A stretch of 64,000 nt of DNA, taken from NCBI GenBank assembly GCA_016196755.1, contig JACPXC010000020.1:1-64000 (forward strand). Direction: 5' to 3'. This document shows, one piece after another, positions 18,616-30,100 of the stretch. The position numbers and the translations under genes were made by a program. Every line of letters begins with the position of its first letter. The stretch's first letter is position 1. The notes under the pieces are model-generated. The model did no database searches and was not told the DNA's origin. It was given only the letters and a program-made list of their open reading frames with translations. Source of the DNA: Elusimicrobiota bacterium. Lineage in GTDB: Bacteria; Elusimicrobiota; Elusimicrobia; UBA1565.

Positions 18616-19415
18616 TAGCCGAAGCCGCTGGCGCCGGGCATCACGTCGGCCGCACCCTTGTTGATGCCCCCGAGGCGCTCGCTGAGCTGGCGCGCTTCCT
18701 GCTCGCTGATCTTGAACGTGCCGTCGGGCTGGACGTACTGGTTGAGCTCGACGCCCATCTTGTCGAGCCGGTAGAGCATCTCCTTCTCGACTCCGAAGCG
18801 CTGGAGCGAGCCGTCCTGGCCGGCGATGACGATGGCGCGCATCGTGCGCGCGCGCTTGGGGTCGGCGCCGCCCTCTCCGGCCGGGCCGCCCACCGCCGCG
18901 TCGACGCGCTCCTCGCGCTCCTTGTCCTCGCGCTGGCCGAAGCTCGGCAGGGCGGAGATCACGCGCTTGCCGCCGTTGTCGCCGGCGTTCGACGGCACGG
19001 CCACGGCCTTCTTGGCGGCCTTCCCGGGCACGATGGGACGCTCGTAGGTGATCGGATTCTCCACCGGTCCGGACTCGGGCTCGGGCGCGGGCGCCGCGGC
19101 GGGCTTCTCCGCCGGGGCCGGGGCGGGGGGCTGCTCGCCGCTGAGCGGCAGGCCGGCCCAGCGCGGGGCGAAGTCGAGGCCGGAGGGCGGCGCCGGGGCC
19201 CCGGCGACGGCCGCCGGCCGGGTGCTCGGGTCATCGTCCTGCTGCGAGAACACCGACATCCGCGCCCCGGACGGGCCGGCGGGCCGCATGACCAGCGCGC
19301 AGACGATGCAGAGCCCGACGGCCATCGCGGTGAGGATGAGCGCCGCGTGCTCGCGGATCGAGTCCTTGACCGGGTCGAACCTCTTCGTCGAGCGCGTGGT
19401 GCGGGTAGGGAGCAT
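18612..19415 (-). CDS. Membrane-anchored Pro/Ala-rich protein
   Basis: A 267-aa protein with a basic N-terminus and one helix (about 25-43, [19 protein letters not shown]), hence N-in/C-out. A Pro/Ala-rich spacer follows (about 60-150). The compact C-terminal module (about 195-267: [25 protein letters not shown]...) may bind something in the periplasm. No family recognised. The stop overlaps the cstA stop by four bases on the other strand. It has a good promoter: TTGATA, 17 nt, TATCCT, 6 nt, ATG. Confidence 0.65.
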   Translation of the reverse strand: MLPTRTTRSTKRFDPVKDSIREHAALILTAMAVGLCIVCALVMRPAGPSGARMSVFSQQDDDPSTRPAAVAGAPAPPSGLDFAPRWAGLPLSGEQPPAPAPAEKPAAAPAPEPESGPVENPITYERPIVPGKAAKKAVAVPSNAGDNGGKRVISALPSFGQREDKEREERVDAAVGGPAGEGGADPKRARTMRAIVIAGQDGSLQRFGVEKEMLYRLDKMGVELNQYVQPDGTFKISEQEARQLSERLGGINKGAADVMPGASGFGY

Positions 19416-19421
19416 CGCTTA

Positions 19422-19450
19422 AGGATAGGGCCCAGGACGGGGATTATCAA
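19422..19450 (-). promoter_or_regulatory. Sigma70-type promoter, leaderless spacing
   Basis: On the minus strand: TTGATA (19445-19450), 17-nt spacer, TATCCT (19422-19427), then 6 nt to the ATG at 19415. Confidence 0.6.
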
Positions 19451-19484
19451 GGGTCCCGCCACTCCCAGTTTCCGGGGTTCTCAT

Positions 19485-19498
19485 ATTCGCCGGCGAAT
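19485..19498. repeat. 14-nt perfect palindrome
   Basis: ATTCGCCGGCGAAT, 35 nt upstream of the minus-strand promoter and 12 nt outside the nested repeat element. It could be an operator. Confidence 0.5.
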
Positions 19499-19510
19499 GT
19501 AAGGCGACAG

Positions 19511-19763
19511 TTACGCGCTTCGGGCGCGTGGATCGAAGGATTGCGATACGGCCGCAATCCTTCGATCTCGAGCAATAACGGCGGAGGCGGAACTGCGAGG
19601 TCGTGTGCACGCTTCGCGCACGGAGAGTGGCGACCGGTTTATCGATTGCAAGCGCCGTGCGCGAAGCGTGCACACGACGCGCCCTGGTTTCTCCGTTTGC
19701 CGTTCGAGATCCGCGAATCGCCGCCGTTGGCGATTCACGGATCCACGCGCCCGAAGCGCGTAA
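19511..19763. repeat. 253-nt nested inverted-repeat element
   Basis: Four inverted repeats are nested symmetrically. The outer arms are 24 nt and perfect (19511-19534 with 19740-19763). Just inside the left arm is a 15-bp hairpin (19531-19545 with 19553-19567, 7-nt loop). In the middle is a perfect 24-nt inverted repeat (19600-19623 with 19655-19678, 31-nt spacer). Just inside the right arm is a 15-bp hairpin with one mismatch (19708-19722 with 19729-19743, 6-nt loop). Both small hairpins share a GATC with the adjacent outer arm. No transposase gene is inside, and no protein is convincingly coded here. It could be a MITE-like element or a structured RNA. Confidence 0.85.
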
Positions 19764-19899
19764 ATTCTGCCGTAGCCAAACCCCGGGTGGGAGTCCATAC
19801 GGAGACTGCGGAAACTTGGGACTGAAGACCTATTTTGATTAGGACACGATGGCCCTGCTGGACATCAGGTCCTCCAGGCACACTTTGCCAGACCGGCGG

Positions 19900-19905
19900 T
19901 ATCCT
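19900..19905 (+). promoter_or_regulatory. -10 box (TATCCT)
   Basis: TATCCT followed by CGGAGG and, 12 nt after the box, the ATG at 19918. Here a short leader with a real Shine-Dalgarno sequence seems to be used. Confidence 0.45.
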
Positions 19906-19917
19906 CGGAGGAATGAA

Positions 19918-20421
19918 ATGTCGACCTTAAAGAACGCGGCGGCGGTGTTGACGGCGGCGTTGGCATTGGCGGGGACGGCAGCCTCGGCCCAGGTCATCGC
20001 GGCGCCGGTGCCGGCAAGGGCCGCCGCCCGCTTAGATCCCCTGCCTCCCATCCTGCACCCCTATCGCGCCGTCATGCCCGGGGCTCCGGACGAGGCGGCG
20101 ATCCGGCGCGAGAACATGATCGTGGCCAAGCTCGACTTGCAGCGGCTCGACGGCTATCTCGCCGCTCTCGCCGAGCTTCAGGCCAAGGACCCCAGCGAGG
20201 GGCGGGCCAAGCAGATCGAGACGTATCGCGGCTATCGCGAGCGGGTCCAAGAGGCCTTGGAACGCTCCGAGGCCGGCGTGCCCGAAGGGCAGCGCGCGGC
20301 GGATGTCCAGGAAACCTACAGCTTTGACGCGGACGGCAATCTCACCGTCACGCGAACCGTGACCTTCGGCGACGGCACCAGCGAGACGACCGAGCGGACC
20401 ATCCCGGCAGAGCCCCGATAG
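19918..20421 (+). CDS. Small exported protein, unknown
   Basis: A 167-aa protein with a signal peptide (1-25, AGTAASA-Q). A helical middle follows (about 60-125, charged, possibly coiled coil), then a short C-terminal beta hairpin (YSFDADGNLTVTRTVTFGDG). The open frame extends upstream to 19849. The start at 19918 is preferred because GGAGG precedes it and the signal peptide begins there. No family recognised. Confidence 0.65.
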   Translation: MSTLKNAAAVLTAALALAGTAASAQVIAAPVPARAAARLDPLPPILHPYRAVMPGAPDEAAIRRENMIVAKLDLQRLDGYLAALAELQAKDPSEGRAKQIETYRGYRERVQEALERSEAGVPEGQRAADVQETYSFDADGNLTVTRTVTFGDGTSETTERTIPAEPR

Positions 20422-20467
20422 GGCGGGACAGGGGCGCATACCCGCCGCCCTGGCCGGAATATCCCCG

Positions 20468-21022
20468 TCAGTGCCCCGCCAGCGCCCGGCGCGTCCGGGA
20501 CCGCGGCGGCGCCGGCGGGGCGGGAGGCGGGGCGGGCTGAGCCGCCGCCCGCGCCGGTTGGCGCGCCGGCTTGGGAGAGTCCAGGAAGGCCGAGGACGCG
20601 GCCCGACCCCCGGAGCTGCCGAGAAACGACTCCGCCATCGGCGCGATGCGCGGGCGCTCGGGGGCCGGCCTCGGCTCGGGGGCCGGCGCGGGGGTGGGGA
20701 AATACGGCTCCTCTTCGGCGGCAGGCTCCGGCTCGCTCTGTACTTGGACGGCCTGCCGGACCTTAGGCTCCTCCACGACGGGCTCCTTCCAGACGATGAG
20801 CGGGTCGGGCACCGGCCGCATGTCCTTTTTCCCCAGCGCGGCCTCCAGCCAGAGCTCGTCCATCCCATGCGGCGAGGTCGACTTGGGCGATTCCACCGTC
20901 TCCGGCGGCTTCTCGGGACGCGAGGTGAAGCGTATGAGCTCCATGACCGCGACGAGGACCAGCAGGATGAGCATGAAGTCCCAGCGGTCCGCCTTGCGGA
21001 CCAGCCGGCGCAAAGGGCGCAT
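20468..21022 (-). CDS. Single-pass membrane protein with Pro-rich tail
   Basis: A 184-aa protein: basic N-terminus, one helix (about 15-32, FMLILLVLVAVMELIRF), then an acidic and Pro/Ala-rich periplasmic tail ending in an Arg-rich cluster (R-S-R-T-R-R). It converges with the preceding small exported gene and diverges from the 3232-aa giant, whose start is 100 nt away. No family recognised. The codon pattern supports this frame over the antisense ones. Confidence 0.5.
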   Translation of the reverse strand: MRPLRRLVRKADRWDFMLILLVLVAVMELIRFTSRPEKPPETVESPKSTSPHGMDELWLEAALGKKDMRPVPDPLIVWKEPVVEEPKVRQAVQVQSEPEPAAEEEPYFPTPAPAPEPRPAPERPRIAPMAESFLGSSGGRAASSAFLDSPKPARQPARAAAQPAPPPAPPAPPRSRTRRALAGH

Positions 21023-21083
21023 GGCATGTTTTAGCAGGAGAGCGGCCGGCCTTCAAGGGTCCGGCGGCGGCCCAACCGTCCCC

Positions 21084-21112
21084 TTGCGCCCCTGGGGGAC
21101 GCCTCCTATCCT
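21084..21112 (+). promoter_or_regulatory. Promoter of giant gene 1 (TTGCGC-N17-TATCCT)
   Basis: TTGCGC (21084-21089), 17 nt, TATCCT (21107-21112), then a 9-nt gap to ATG 21122. Both hexamers, both spacings and most of the gap sequence are the same upstream of the paralogous giant at 32435. Confidence 0.6.
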
Positions 21113-21121
21113 GGGGGTTGG

Positions 21122-24100
21122 ATGCCAGCGCCTCCGCCGCCGAGACCGGGACCGTCGGGCCGCGCCGCGCCGCGGGAGGTCTTCCGCCGCGTCTGCGCCG
21201 TCGGACTGTCGCTCACGCTGGCCTTCCCCGCTTCGGCCGGCGCGGCCTTCGTCCAGGAGTGGGAGTCCGAGAGTACCTCCCGCGCGCGGCCCGGTTCCGA
21301 AGTCGACACCGGGAACTGGATTTTCACCGGCCTCGACTGGGTCGACCCGGCGACCAATGAATCCTATACCGAGGCCGAGTACCAAGCCTTGCGCGAGGGG
21401 CAGGCCCCGGCGCCGTCCGCGCCGCCGGCGTCCGCTCCACAGGCGCCGCCGGCCGGCGGCGCGCCGCCCGACGCCGCTCCCCAGGCCCCGGCGGCGCCTC
21501 CGGCACCGGCCTCCGCCGGTCCGAACCCCTCCGCTCGACAGGATGCCGCAGCGGCGTCCGTCTCGCCTGCCGCTCCCGCGGCGCTCCCCGGGCCGGCGGC
21601 CCCGGCGCCGGCGCGGCCGCCGCGCGCTCCTCAGCTTCGCGAGAACATGGCGGGAGCGGGCAAGACCGTAGGGGAGGCCGGCGAGCGCGCGGGCGTGGCC
21701 GCGCCGCCGGCCGGAGGCGAGAGGGGCGGGGCCGGCGGGCCTTCCGTCCCTGGGCGCGGCCTTGGAGTGTTCTTCGACGGCGGGGCGGCCGCCGAGCCCG
21801 ACACTAGGCTGGCCGCGGGCGGACGGGCCCTCCCTCCCGGCTCGGACCCTCGGCGCGCCGAGGCGATCGAGAGGACGCCGCTGCCGGCCGGCTTCGACCC
21901 GCATTTCAAGGCTCCCGGCCTGGAGCGCCTTCCGGGCGCGCCGGCCGAGGCCGGCGAGGATCCCTTCGAGGGGCTGGCGTCCTTCGTCTCGCCGCGGCCC
22001 GTAGTCGTCCCGCAGCCTCTGAGGCCGCACGCGCCGGTCTTCCCGCGCCTTCCCGGCGCGCTCGCGGAAGCGGGAGACGCCCTCGCCTCGGCCGATCCCG
22101 GGCGGGCGGCGGCCGCCTGGGAGCGGGTCGCCTCCCTGCGGCCGCAGGAGCGCGCGCAGGCCGCCCTGCAGGCGCTTCGCCGCCTGCACGAAGAGCGCGG
22201 CGAGCGGCCCTCGGAGATTACGGGGAAGAACTCTTCCCAGGCCCGTCTCGGGCGGTTCATCGGCCTCCTGGCGGAGCTCCCGGCGGACGCCCTCGCCGAG
22301 CTCGTCCATGCGGACCCCGCCGCGCTGCGCGACATCCTCGCGGCGATGAAGCCGGTGGCGGCCGACGACTCCCTGTATGTGGCGCTGCAGCAGCCCATGC
22401 TCGCGCTGAGCGCCAAGCTCCCGCAGCGGGAACTGGCGGCGGAGCTCCTGGCGTTGAGGGATTCCGGCGCGCTGAGATACGAGGCGCGCGGACGAAGCCA
22501 GGATATGAACGGCCTCGCGGACCTCCTGCTCGAGCGCTTCGCGGGCCGGGTCGGCCGACTGCGCGAGGCGGGCGAGCAATTCCTGCCGGAGCTCGAGCGC
22601 CTGCTTGCCAGCGAGAATCCCAGCGTCCGGCGCTACGGCGCGGAAGCGGCCTTCGCGCTCACCGAGGACCTCAAGGGCAGGGGGGGGCGCCGCCCGCTGG
22701 CGGGGGAAGGCCGCTTGTCGCCCCGCGTGGCGGAACTGCTCTCGCCCCTGCTCCGCGACCCGGACCCTCTGGTCCGGGGGGCCGCCGCCTTTTATTCGGG
22801 GCGCATCGCCCGGGGCTTTCGGCTCCCGACCGACGATCTCTTGCTCCTCCTGCGTTGGGACGAAAAGCCCGGGGCCGCCTTCGATGCCGACCGGGGGCGC
22901 CACTCAGACGCCATCCTCGGCCTGCTCCGCGTGCCGCCCGGGGAGATGACGCAGGCGCAGGTCGACGCGGTCTTGTCGGTCCTGGAGGAAAAGCTCGGCG
23001 ATGAAGCTTTCCTATCGGCGCCATGGGAGGACGTGGGACGCTTGTCCGCCCATCTCGGCCCGCGGGCGGAACGGCTCTTCCCCCTGCTCGCCAAGGCCTA
23101 CGACCGGTGGGACGGCGAATATCGCCGCCGCTTGCGCGGGCATGAGGAGAGGCATCCGTTCCAACTCGCGCGCGTCTACGCCGGCATCGCGATGGGAAAG
23201 ACGACCCATTCCGACGCGCGCTCCGTCCCGGCCCTGCTCGACCTCCTCGAGGATATGCTGGGCAAGGATTGGCCGCCCGAGCCGTCGTTCGGCATGAACC
23301 CGAGGGAGCTCGTCCTCGACGCGCTCGCGCGGCTGGGAGTCAAGGCCGAGCCCCACCTTCCCCGCCTGCTGGCCGTCCTCGACGGCCGGGCCCGCCCCGG
23401 CTGGGACAAGGAAGGCCCGATCCCGGCTTGGGCGATGGGAGCGGTGCGGGAGGTCGGCAAGGACTCCTTTTATCCGCGCCTCCTCGACCTGTTCTTGGAC
23501 CATCGAAAGTCATGGAACGCCGACGCGGCCGCGTTCTTCGACGAGACCTTCGTCAAGCTGAGGGACGTCCATTCGAGTCCGAGCCGCCTGATGTCGCTGA
23601 TGCTGAGCCGCCGCGGAGCCTCGACCGAGGTGCGCCTGCTGGCGCTCAAGATGATCGACGCGGCCCTCGAGGAATATGCCGTCCGAGGACAAGGCGGCTT
23701 CGCCCAGCACATCCCCGAGCTCATCGAGTTCGCGCGCGGGACCGACGACGAGGCCGTGCACGACGCGGTGTCCGACCTCATAGCCAGGGCCCCGGTGGAA
23801 AGCACGGCGCAGAGGGTCAGCGACCTGCGGATCATGCTCGAGGGAGCGGAAGGGGTCGAAAAGGAGTTGGCGGGGGACGCGCTGGGCCGCCTGGGCCCGG
23901 GCGGGGAGATCGCGATCGCCGACCTGCTGGAGAAGGCCGCGCTTTGGGAGGACATCGCGCGCCGCGAAAAAAAGCTCCGCGCGCGCGACCCGAGCTACAA
24001 AGGCGACGGCTCCGAGCCCGTCATCGGGGAGGCCCGCGCCGCAAGGCTCCGGAGATCGCTCGAGGCGCTCGTCGGACGGATGCGGCCCGGGCATGGCGAA

Positions 24101-27100
24101 GCCGCGGACATGGCCGACCTGCTGGCCCGAAGGCTCGATGCGCCGCATTACGCCGCCCCGCGGGGCGTCGCCGCGGCCGCCGGGACGGCCGACCCGCTGA
24201 CCCAGGCCTACCACGACGAGATCGCCCGCATCCTCGCCTTGAGCGGGTCCGACGGGGCCGCGGCCGCTGCCCGGCTGCTCAAGCAGGCCAAGAGCGCCGA
24301 AGGGCGCCGGCGCGCGGGCGCCGTCCTCGGCGAGCTCGGCGCGCCGGCGTTCGACGTCCTTGCCGCGGCCGCGGCCGTCGATGAGCGCACGCCGGCGGGA
24401 CTCGAGCGGCGGCGGGCGGCGGTGGAAGGGCTGGGCAGGCTCGGCGCGGACGCCGAGGGGGCGGCGGGGCTGCTCGAGGGCGTCCTGCGCTCGGGCGGGG
24501 GGGACGCGTCCGGACGCCTGCGCGAGGCCGCGGCCGCGGCGTTGGCCCGCATCGGGAAGGTCGATCCCCTGGCGTCGGCGCTCGTGTCGGAGGACCCCGG
24601 CCTGCGGCTGGCGGCGGCGCGGGCCGCGGAGAAAGCGCCCGTCGACGCGGCAGCGGCGCTCGTCGACGGTCTCTTGGCGTCGACGGGGGCCGGAAGGCCC
24701 GCGGCGGAACGCCTGGCGGCGCTGGCGGCCTTGGCGCGCATGCGCTCCCCGGGGTCCGCGGACACGCTGGCCGGATTGCTGGGCGACCGGGACCCCGCCG
24801 TGCGCGGCGGGGCGGGGAAGGCGCTGGCCGCCCTAGGGGTGCTGGCGCTCCCAACCTTGGAAAAGGCCTTGGCCAGCCCTCTCGCCAACGCGCGCTGGCG
24901 CGCGGCGGAGGCGCTTGAAGGGATCGGCCGTCCCGCGGCCGAGGTCTCCGAGGCCCTGCTCCGCCTGGCCGAGAGCGACCCGGACGCGGCCGTGCGCGCG
25001 CGGGCGCTCAAGTCGCTCGCCGCGTTGGCCGGCTGGAGCGATGTCGATCCCGCGCGGGTAGCCAAGCTCGACGCGCGCGCCGGGGAGGCCGTCCGAAAGG
25101 CGCGGCTGCTCCGCCCGGGAGCGGTCCTCGACGGGGCCTCGCTTCCGGCCCTGCTCGGCGGGTGGACGGAGAAAGCGTCCCTCCCGGCGCCCGAGGAGTT
25201 CGGGGAGTGGTTCGCGGCGGTCGGCCGCGTCACCGCCGGCGACGCCGACGCCCGCGGGGCGGCCGTAGCGTTCCTGGGACGGCCCGGACTGCCGGCCGCC
25301 CATCGCGGGGCCGCCGTTGCCGCGCTCTCACGCGCCGACCCGGCGTTCCCCGAGGCCTACGCCTCGGAGCGCCTGCGGGGACTGCCGTTGGCCGCGCCGC
25401 GCCGGAAAGCGGGTGTCGCCGCCGCCGCGGCTTGGGTCGGGGAGAGCTTCGCGGCGGCGGTCTCGGCGGGGGAGTCGTTGGTGACGGGCGGGGATTGGCG
25501 GGAGTGGACGCGCTATTCGCTGGCGCTCGACCAGCGCGACCCCGAAGGACGCGTCCAGGGATTCTCCTTTACGACGCTGACCGATGGGGCCGGGACGGCC
25601 CGCGACGGCGTCCTCATCGTCTATAAAGACGGTTCCCTGCGCTTCGAGAGCGAGGCGGGATTCTACGCGGTGTTCGAGGCCGACGGACGGCGCGCGGCGG
25701 CCGACCCCGAGAACGGCCTCTACGCGACCGAGCACGCCGGCGCCGGCCAGGCCGGCGACGAGGCGGGCGGGGATTACGCCCGGCGGGAAGCCGGGGCCGA
25801 GGTCGCCGCGTGGCGCCGCGACCCCGCGAGCGGGGCGACGGGCGGGGTCTTTTACGGCCTGGCCTTCAGCGCGGACGCGGGCTGGCGCGTCAGCGAGGCC
25901 GATACCCCCCAACAAGGGCGCCTGCTGTTCCTATACGAGCCTCGACGCGACCCCGCGACGGGAGAGCCGGGGTTCATACTCCGCAAGACCCTCGACTCGA
26001 AGGGGATCTGGGTCGAGTACCTCCCGGACAACATCGGGTACGTGCGCACCTCCCACCCCTCCGCGAAGGAAGGCGTCGAGCGCACCATCGTCCTCCAGCC
26101 CTCGGAGTTCGCCGCTTCGCTTAAAAAGGGGGCGGCGCTGGATTTCTCCTTTTTGGCGCCGTTTCTCAAGGACGAGGGCGCGGCGCGCGCGAAAGCCTAC
26201 ACGCAATGGGCGGAGCGCTATCCCGCCCGGCTCAAGGAGCTCTATGAGGTGGAGGAGGGCCGGGGCCGGGTCCGGCCCCACACCGACGCGATCTGGAAGG
26301 CGTTCTACGGCGTCGACGAGCTCGTGCAGGAGACGGGCCGCGACGGGGCCCCCGTCTCGCGGCGCTACCGGCACAGGGTCGCCCAGATGTACGTCGACCC
26401 GCAGGACCGGCTGATGCTGGTGCTGGAGCGGCGCCGGTCGGACGGGGTCGTCTTCCAGGACACGCTGTTCGTCGATTACAAGACCCCCGGCCCGAAGCGC
26501 GTCGACCACGGCCCCGACCCGCTCGCCAAGCTGTTGGGGCAGGATTGGAGTTGGCAGGAAAAACCGGAGGACCGCCCGCGCCGTCTCGAGGTCTTCTACA
26601 TCCAGGACCCCAAGGTCTTCGCCCAAGCCGGCGTCGGTACCGCCAGCCGCCGTGAGCAGGTGATAAAAGAAGAGCGTGCCGAGGACCTCGGCTACGCCTA
26701 CTTCACTCTGGGCTTCTCGGGGGGCGGGCCAAAAGTCGATGTCCGGCGCCTGCCTCTCAACGACATGGAGCTGCACGTGTTTTCTCCGGACTTCGGCGAT
26801 TTTACGCGCTTGGTCGCCGACCCCAAGGAACGCGGCGACGGCGGCCCGATCGGCTGGAGGCCGATGCAGACGTTCAACCGCTGGGAGGAGGACCGCGTCT
26901 TCTCCCGCGGCGAGCGCCCCGTCTTCTACCAGGAAGCCCCCAACGGCCTCGCGGACTTCATGCATCACGTCGGCGCGATCGGCGAGGTGGTCTTCTCGCC
27001 GTTTCAAACCGCCCTCTACGACCTCGTGTACCTTCAGGGCAAGCTGCCCGGCGCTGAGCTGGCCGACGACCTGGCCGCGGACCTCGGCAAGCTCGACCGG

Positions 27101-30100
27101 GAGGAGCTCCGGGCTCAGCGCGGCCTGTATGGGTGGTATTCGGCGAACCAAGGCACCCTCAACAAGTGGGTCGTCCATAAGATGGCGCTGGGGCTCGATG
27201 AAACGGGAGGCGATGCCGAACAGAAGCATGAGCTCTACATGAAGCTCTACTTCAACGGGCTCGACGGGATGTCGGATGGCCAGAAGGAGGCCGTGCGCGC
27301 GCTGCTCGACAAGCAGATAGTCGCCGCGCGGCGGGCGTACTTCCGCAACACGCCGGTCACGCCGGACGAGACGGTCACCGAGGGCGAGCGCGCCGAGTTC
27401 GCCTACTACTTCTACGGCTTGGGAAGCGTCCCGTCCCAGTTTTTCAAGATGGGCCAGGAGTCCTGGGAAAAGGGCCACCGGCTGACCTCGGCGGCGGCGT
27501 TCGCGGCCGGAGGCGGGACGATCGTGCTCGAGAGCGTGGCCGAGATGGCGTTCTTCAGCATGGCCGCCGCGCCGCTCAAGTCTTTCGCGGTGGCCCGCCT
27601 GTTCGGGATATCCACGGCCGATTTCGCCCGCGCCGTCGAGGTCGCGCGGGTGGTGGACGCTCTCAAGACGGAGGGGCAGCTCGCCCAGGCCGCCGAGCTC
27701 GTGCTCCAGCTCTCGCGCCGCCAACGCATGGCGGCGGTGTTCTTCCACGGCATGAACACCGCCGAAGCGGCGTTTTTCCTGTCGCCTTCGGCCTACGAGG
27801 GCGCCGACGCCGCGGGGAAGGCGTTCCTATCGGACCGCGAGTCCGTGCGGTGGGAGGGCATCAAAGGGCTCGTGAGCAGCGCGGCCGGGCTCGTGGGTCT
27901 GGCCGGCGGGATGGGGGTCGGCCGCATGATGCAGGGCCCCGCGCGCGCCCCGCACGACGTCCTCGGCCTGCGGCCCGGCGCCTCCAAGGGGGAGATCCAG
28001 GGGCGGATCAACCATGTCTCGCTCGATGCCCTCGATGTCCTCACCCGAACGCGCGATCCCGGTCTGCGCCAGGACGCGCTGAACCATTGGTACCGCGCGC
28101 TCGAGGCCGCCGCGGCGCTGGACGCCTCGTTTAAGGGACGGACGATCCCGCCCGAGCTGATCCGTCTCGCGCCCCTCGCGGAGGCGGCCCCCGGCGCGCC
28201 CGCGGCCGCGGCGCCGCGCGGGGGACTGCCGGCCTTCGCGGCCGCGGCTATGGACTGGCTTTGGGGCGCGCGGCGCGAACGCGCGCCCCCGCCGGCCGCG
28301 GCCGACGCCGCCGGCAAAGCGGCTTATGACTCGCTGCCCGCCGCCGTGCGGGGGTTCGGCGAACCGTATTATGCCGCCGTGGAGGCGAAGTCCTCGGCCA
28401 GGGAGCTTGCCGCGCTCGGCGAGCTGACGGCGGCCAATCCGGAGATCTGGGCCAATCACGACGCCAAGCACATGGCGGAGGTCGTGGGACTCTTCCCTGG
28501 GACCCTTCAGGCGGCGATGGAGGCGCGGCTCATCGACCCGCGCGTGGACGCGCCGCGTCAGGTCTTCATGGACGCGACCGGGCGCCTCTGGGGGGTCACG
28601 CACGACATCTGGATGCGCGACCTGACCCAGGAGGGCCGGGCCCTGCATCCCCAGCGGGCGGCCCAGGAGGCGTTCAACCCGGGCTTCGACGCCGCCGCGC
28701 GGGAGATGCTCTCGTGGCGGCCCGGCGGCGAGGGAACGGCGACCTACGGAGAGATCCTCGAGCGCTATGGGATCAAGGCGGAGGACCTGCCCCGCGTGAT
28801 GCGGGAGATCGCCTCCATGTCGTTTGCGCACAGCAAGTCGAACGTACCCTTGGAGATCCTGCGCGATCCGGCGGCCTTGCGCGAGGCGATGCTCGAGACC
28901 CTGCAGGCGGACGCGGGCATCGACTCTCAGTTCCTGCGCTTCTACGGCCGAGAGGGGGAGGCTCCGGGCGAGGCGCGCGCGCGCTTCAAGCGGACGGCGT
29001 TCGATTGGCTGGTGAGCTCGGACGCCGCGGGGAAGGCGCTGGCCGTGGACGTGATCGACTCGGCGCGCACGATCCGCATGGCCGACGCGTTCCGTTCCCG
29101 GGGGCTCTCGGATTTCCGCGCCTCGCAGGAGGCGGTGTTGACCATGGCCGTCGTCGACGGCGAGGCGCGCGCGGTCCTGCGCCTGGCCGACGGGCGCCGC
29201 GGCTACCTCGCCGTTTACGACGACGCGCAGACGGTCGGGGAGGCCAACACGCGGGCCACCTATCTCGTCTCCGACGCGAAGGCGGCCGAGCCGGCCGTTC
29301 GGGCGGTCGCCGGGGCCGGAGACCTCGTCTTCGGGATGGAGCGCGGCCTGGGGCCCAAGGAGGCCGGCCGCGGCGGCTTGGCCGCGGCCACGGCGAAAGT
29401 ATTCATCGACATCTATCGCGATTACGCGGGGAGCTTCGAGACCGCCCCGGAGCGCCGCGTCGTGCTCCAGCGTCCCGCCCGCGGCGACGGCGCCTTCGCC
29501 GAGGCCGTCCGCGCGGAGGTCCTAAAGCAGGTCGCGGCCGAGATCGTCGCGGCCGAAGCCAAGGGGAAGGCGGCGAAGGCGGCCGAATACCGCGGGCTCC
29601 TGGCGGACCTCTCGCGTCCTGACAAGTTCGCTTTCGCCGACGCGCCCGGCAGCCCCCCCGTGCTTGCGGGGGCCGGCGCGCTCGAGGCGGCGCGCTTCGG
29701 TTCGGACTCGCGTTCCCGACCCCTGACGCCTACGGTCGAACGGACGGCGGAGATCCGGGCGCTCGCGGAAAGAGGAGGCGTGGACGTCGACGCGATCGGG
29801 GATTTCGGCGCCGCGCTGGAAGGCGCCCGGGTCGCGGCGGTGGGGGCCGGAGAGACCCTCATGGCCCGCGGAGCGGCGGGCGAGTACGTCTATATCCCGC
29901 TCGCGGACGCGGCGTTGAAGGTCGTGCGGAGCAACGGATACGGGGAAGTCCCGGCCCCGCGCGGCGTCCCGCTCGGGGAGCTCTCGGTCATCTCCGGAGG
30001 CGGACGCAACGCCGACGTGGTGGTCGCAAGGCCGACGGAGGTCCTCATCCTGCCCAAGCGGACCTACCTGAGGCATTGGCTTCCGGCCGCCTATTCCCTC

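Noticed and set aside
16800-19502. 900-aa open frame overlapping cstA
   Set aside because: Arg/Gly-rich shadow frame typical of GC-rich DNA. The cstA frame has clear family motifs.
19541-19842. Small open frames within the nested inverted-repeat element
   Set aside because: They arise from reading the repeats. Composition is not protein-like and no start signal precedes them.
20421-20450. GC-rich hairpin between convergent genes as a terminator
   Set aside because: Only a 6-bp stem and no T tract.
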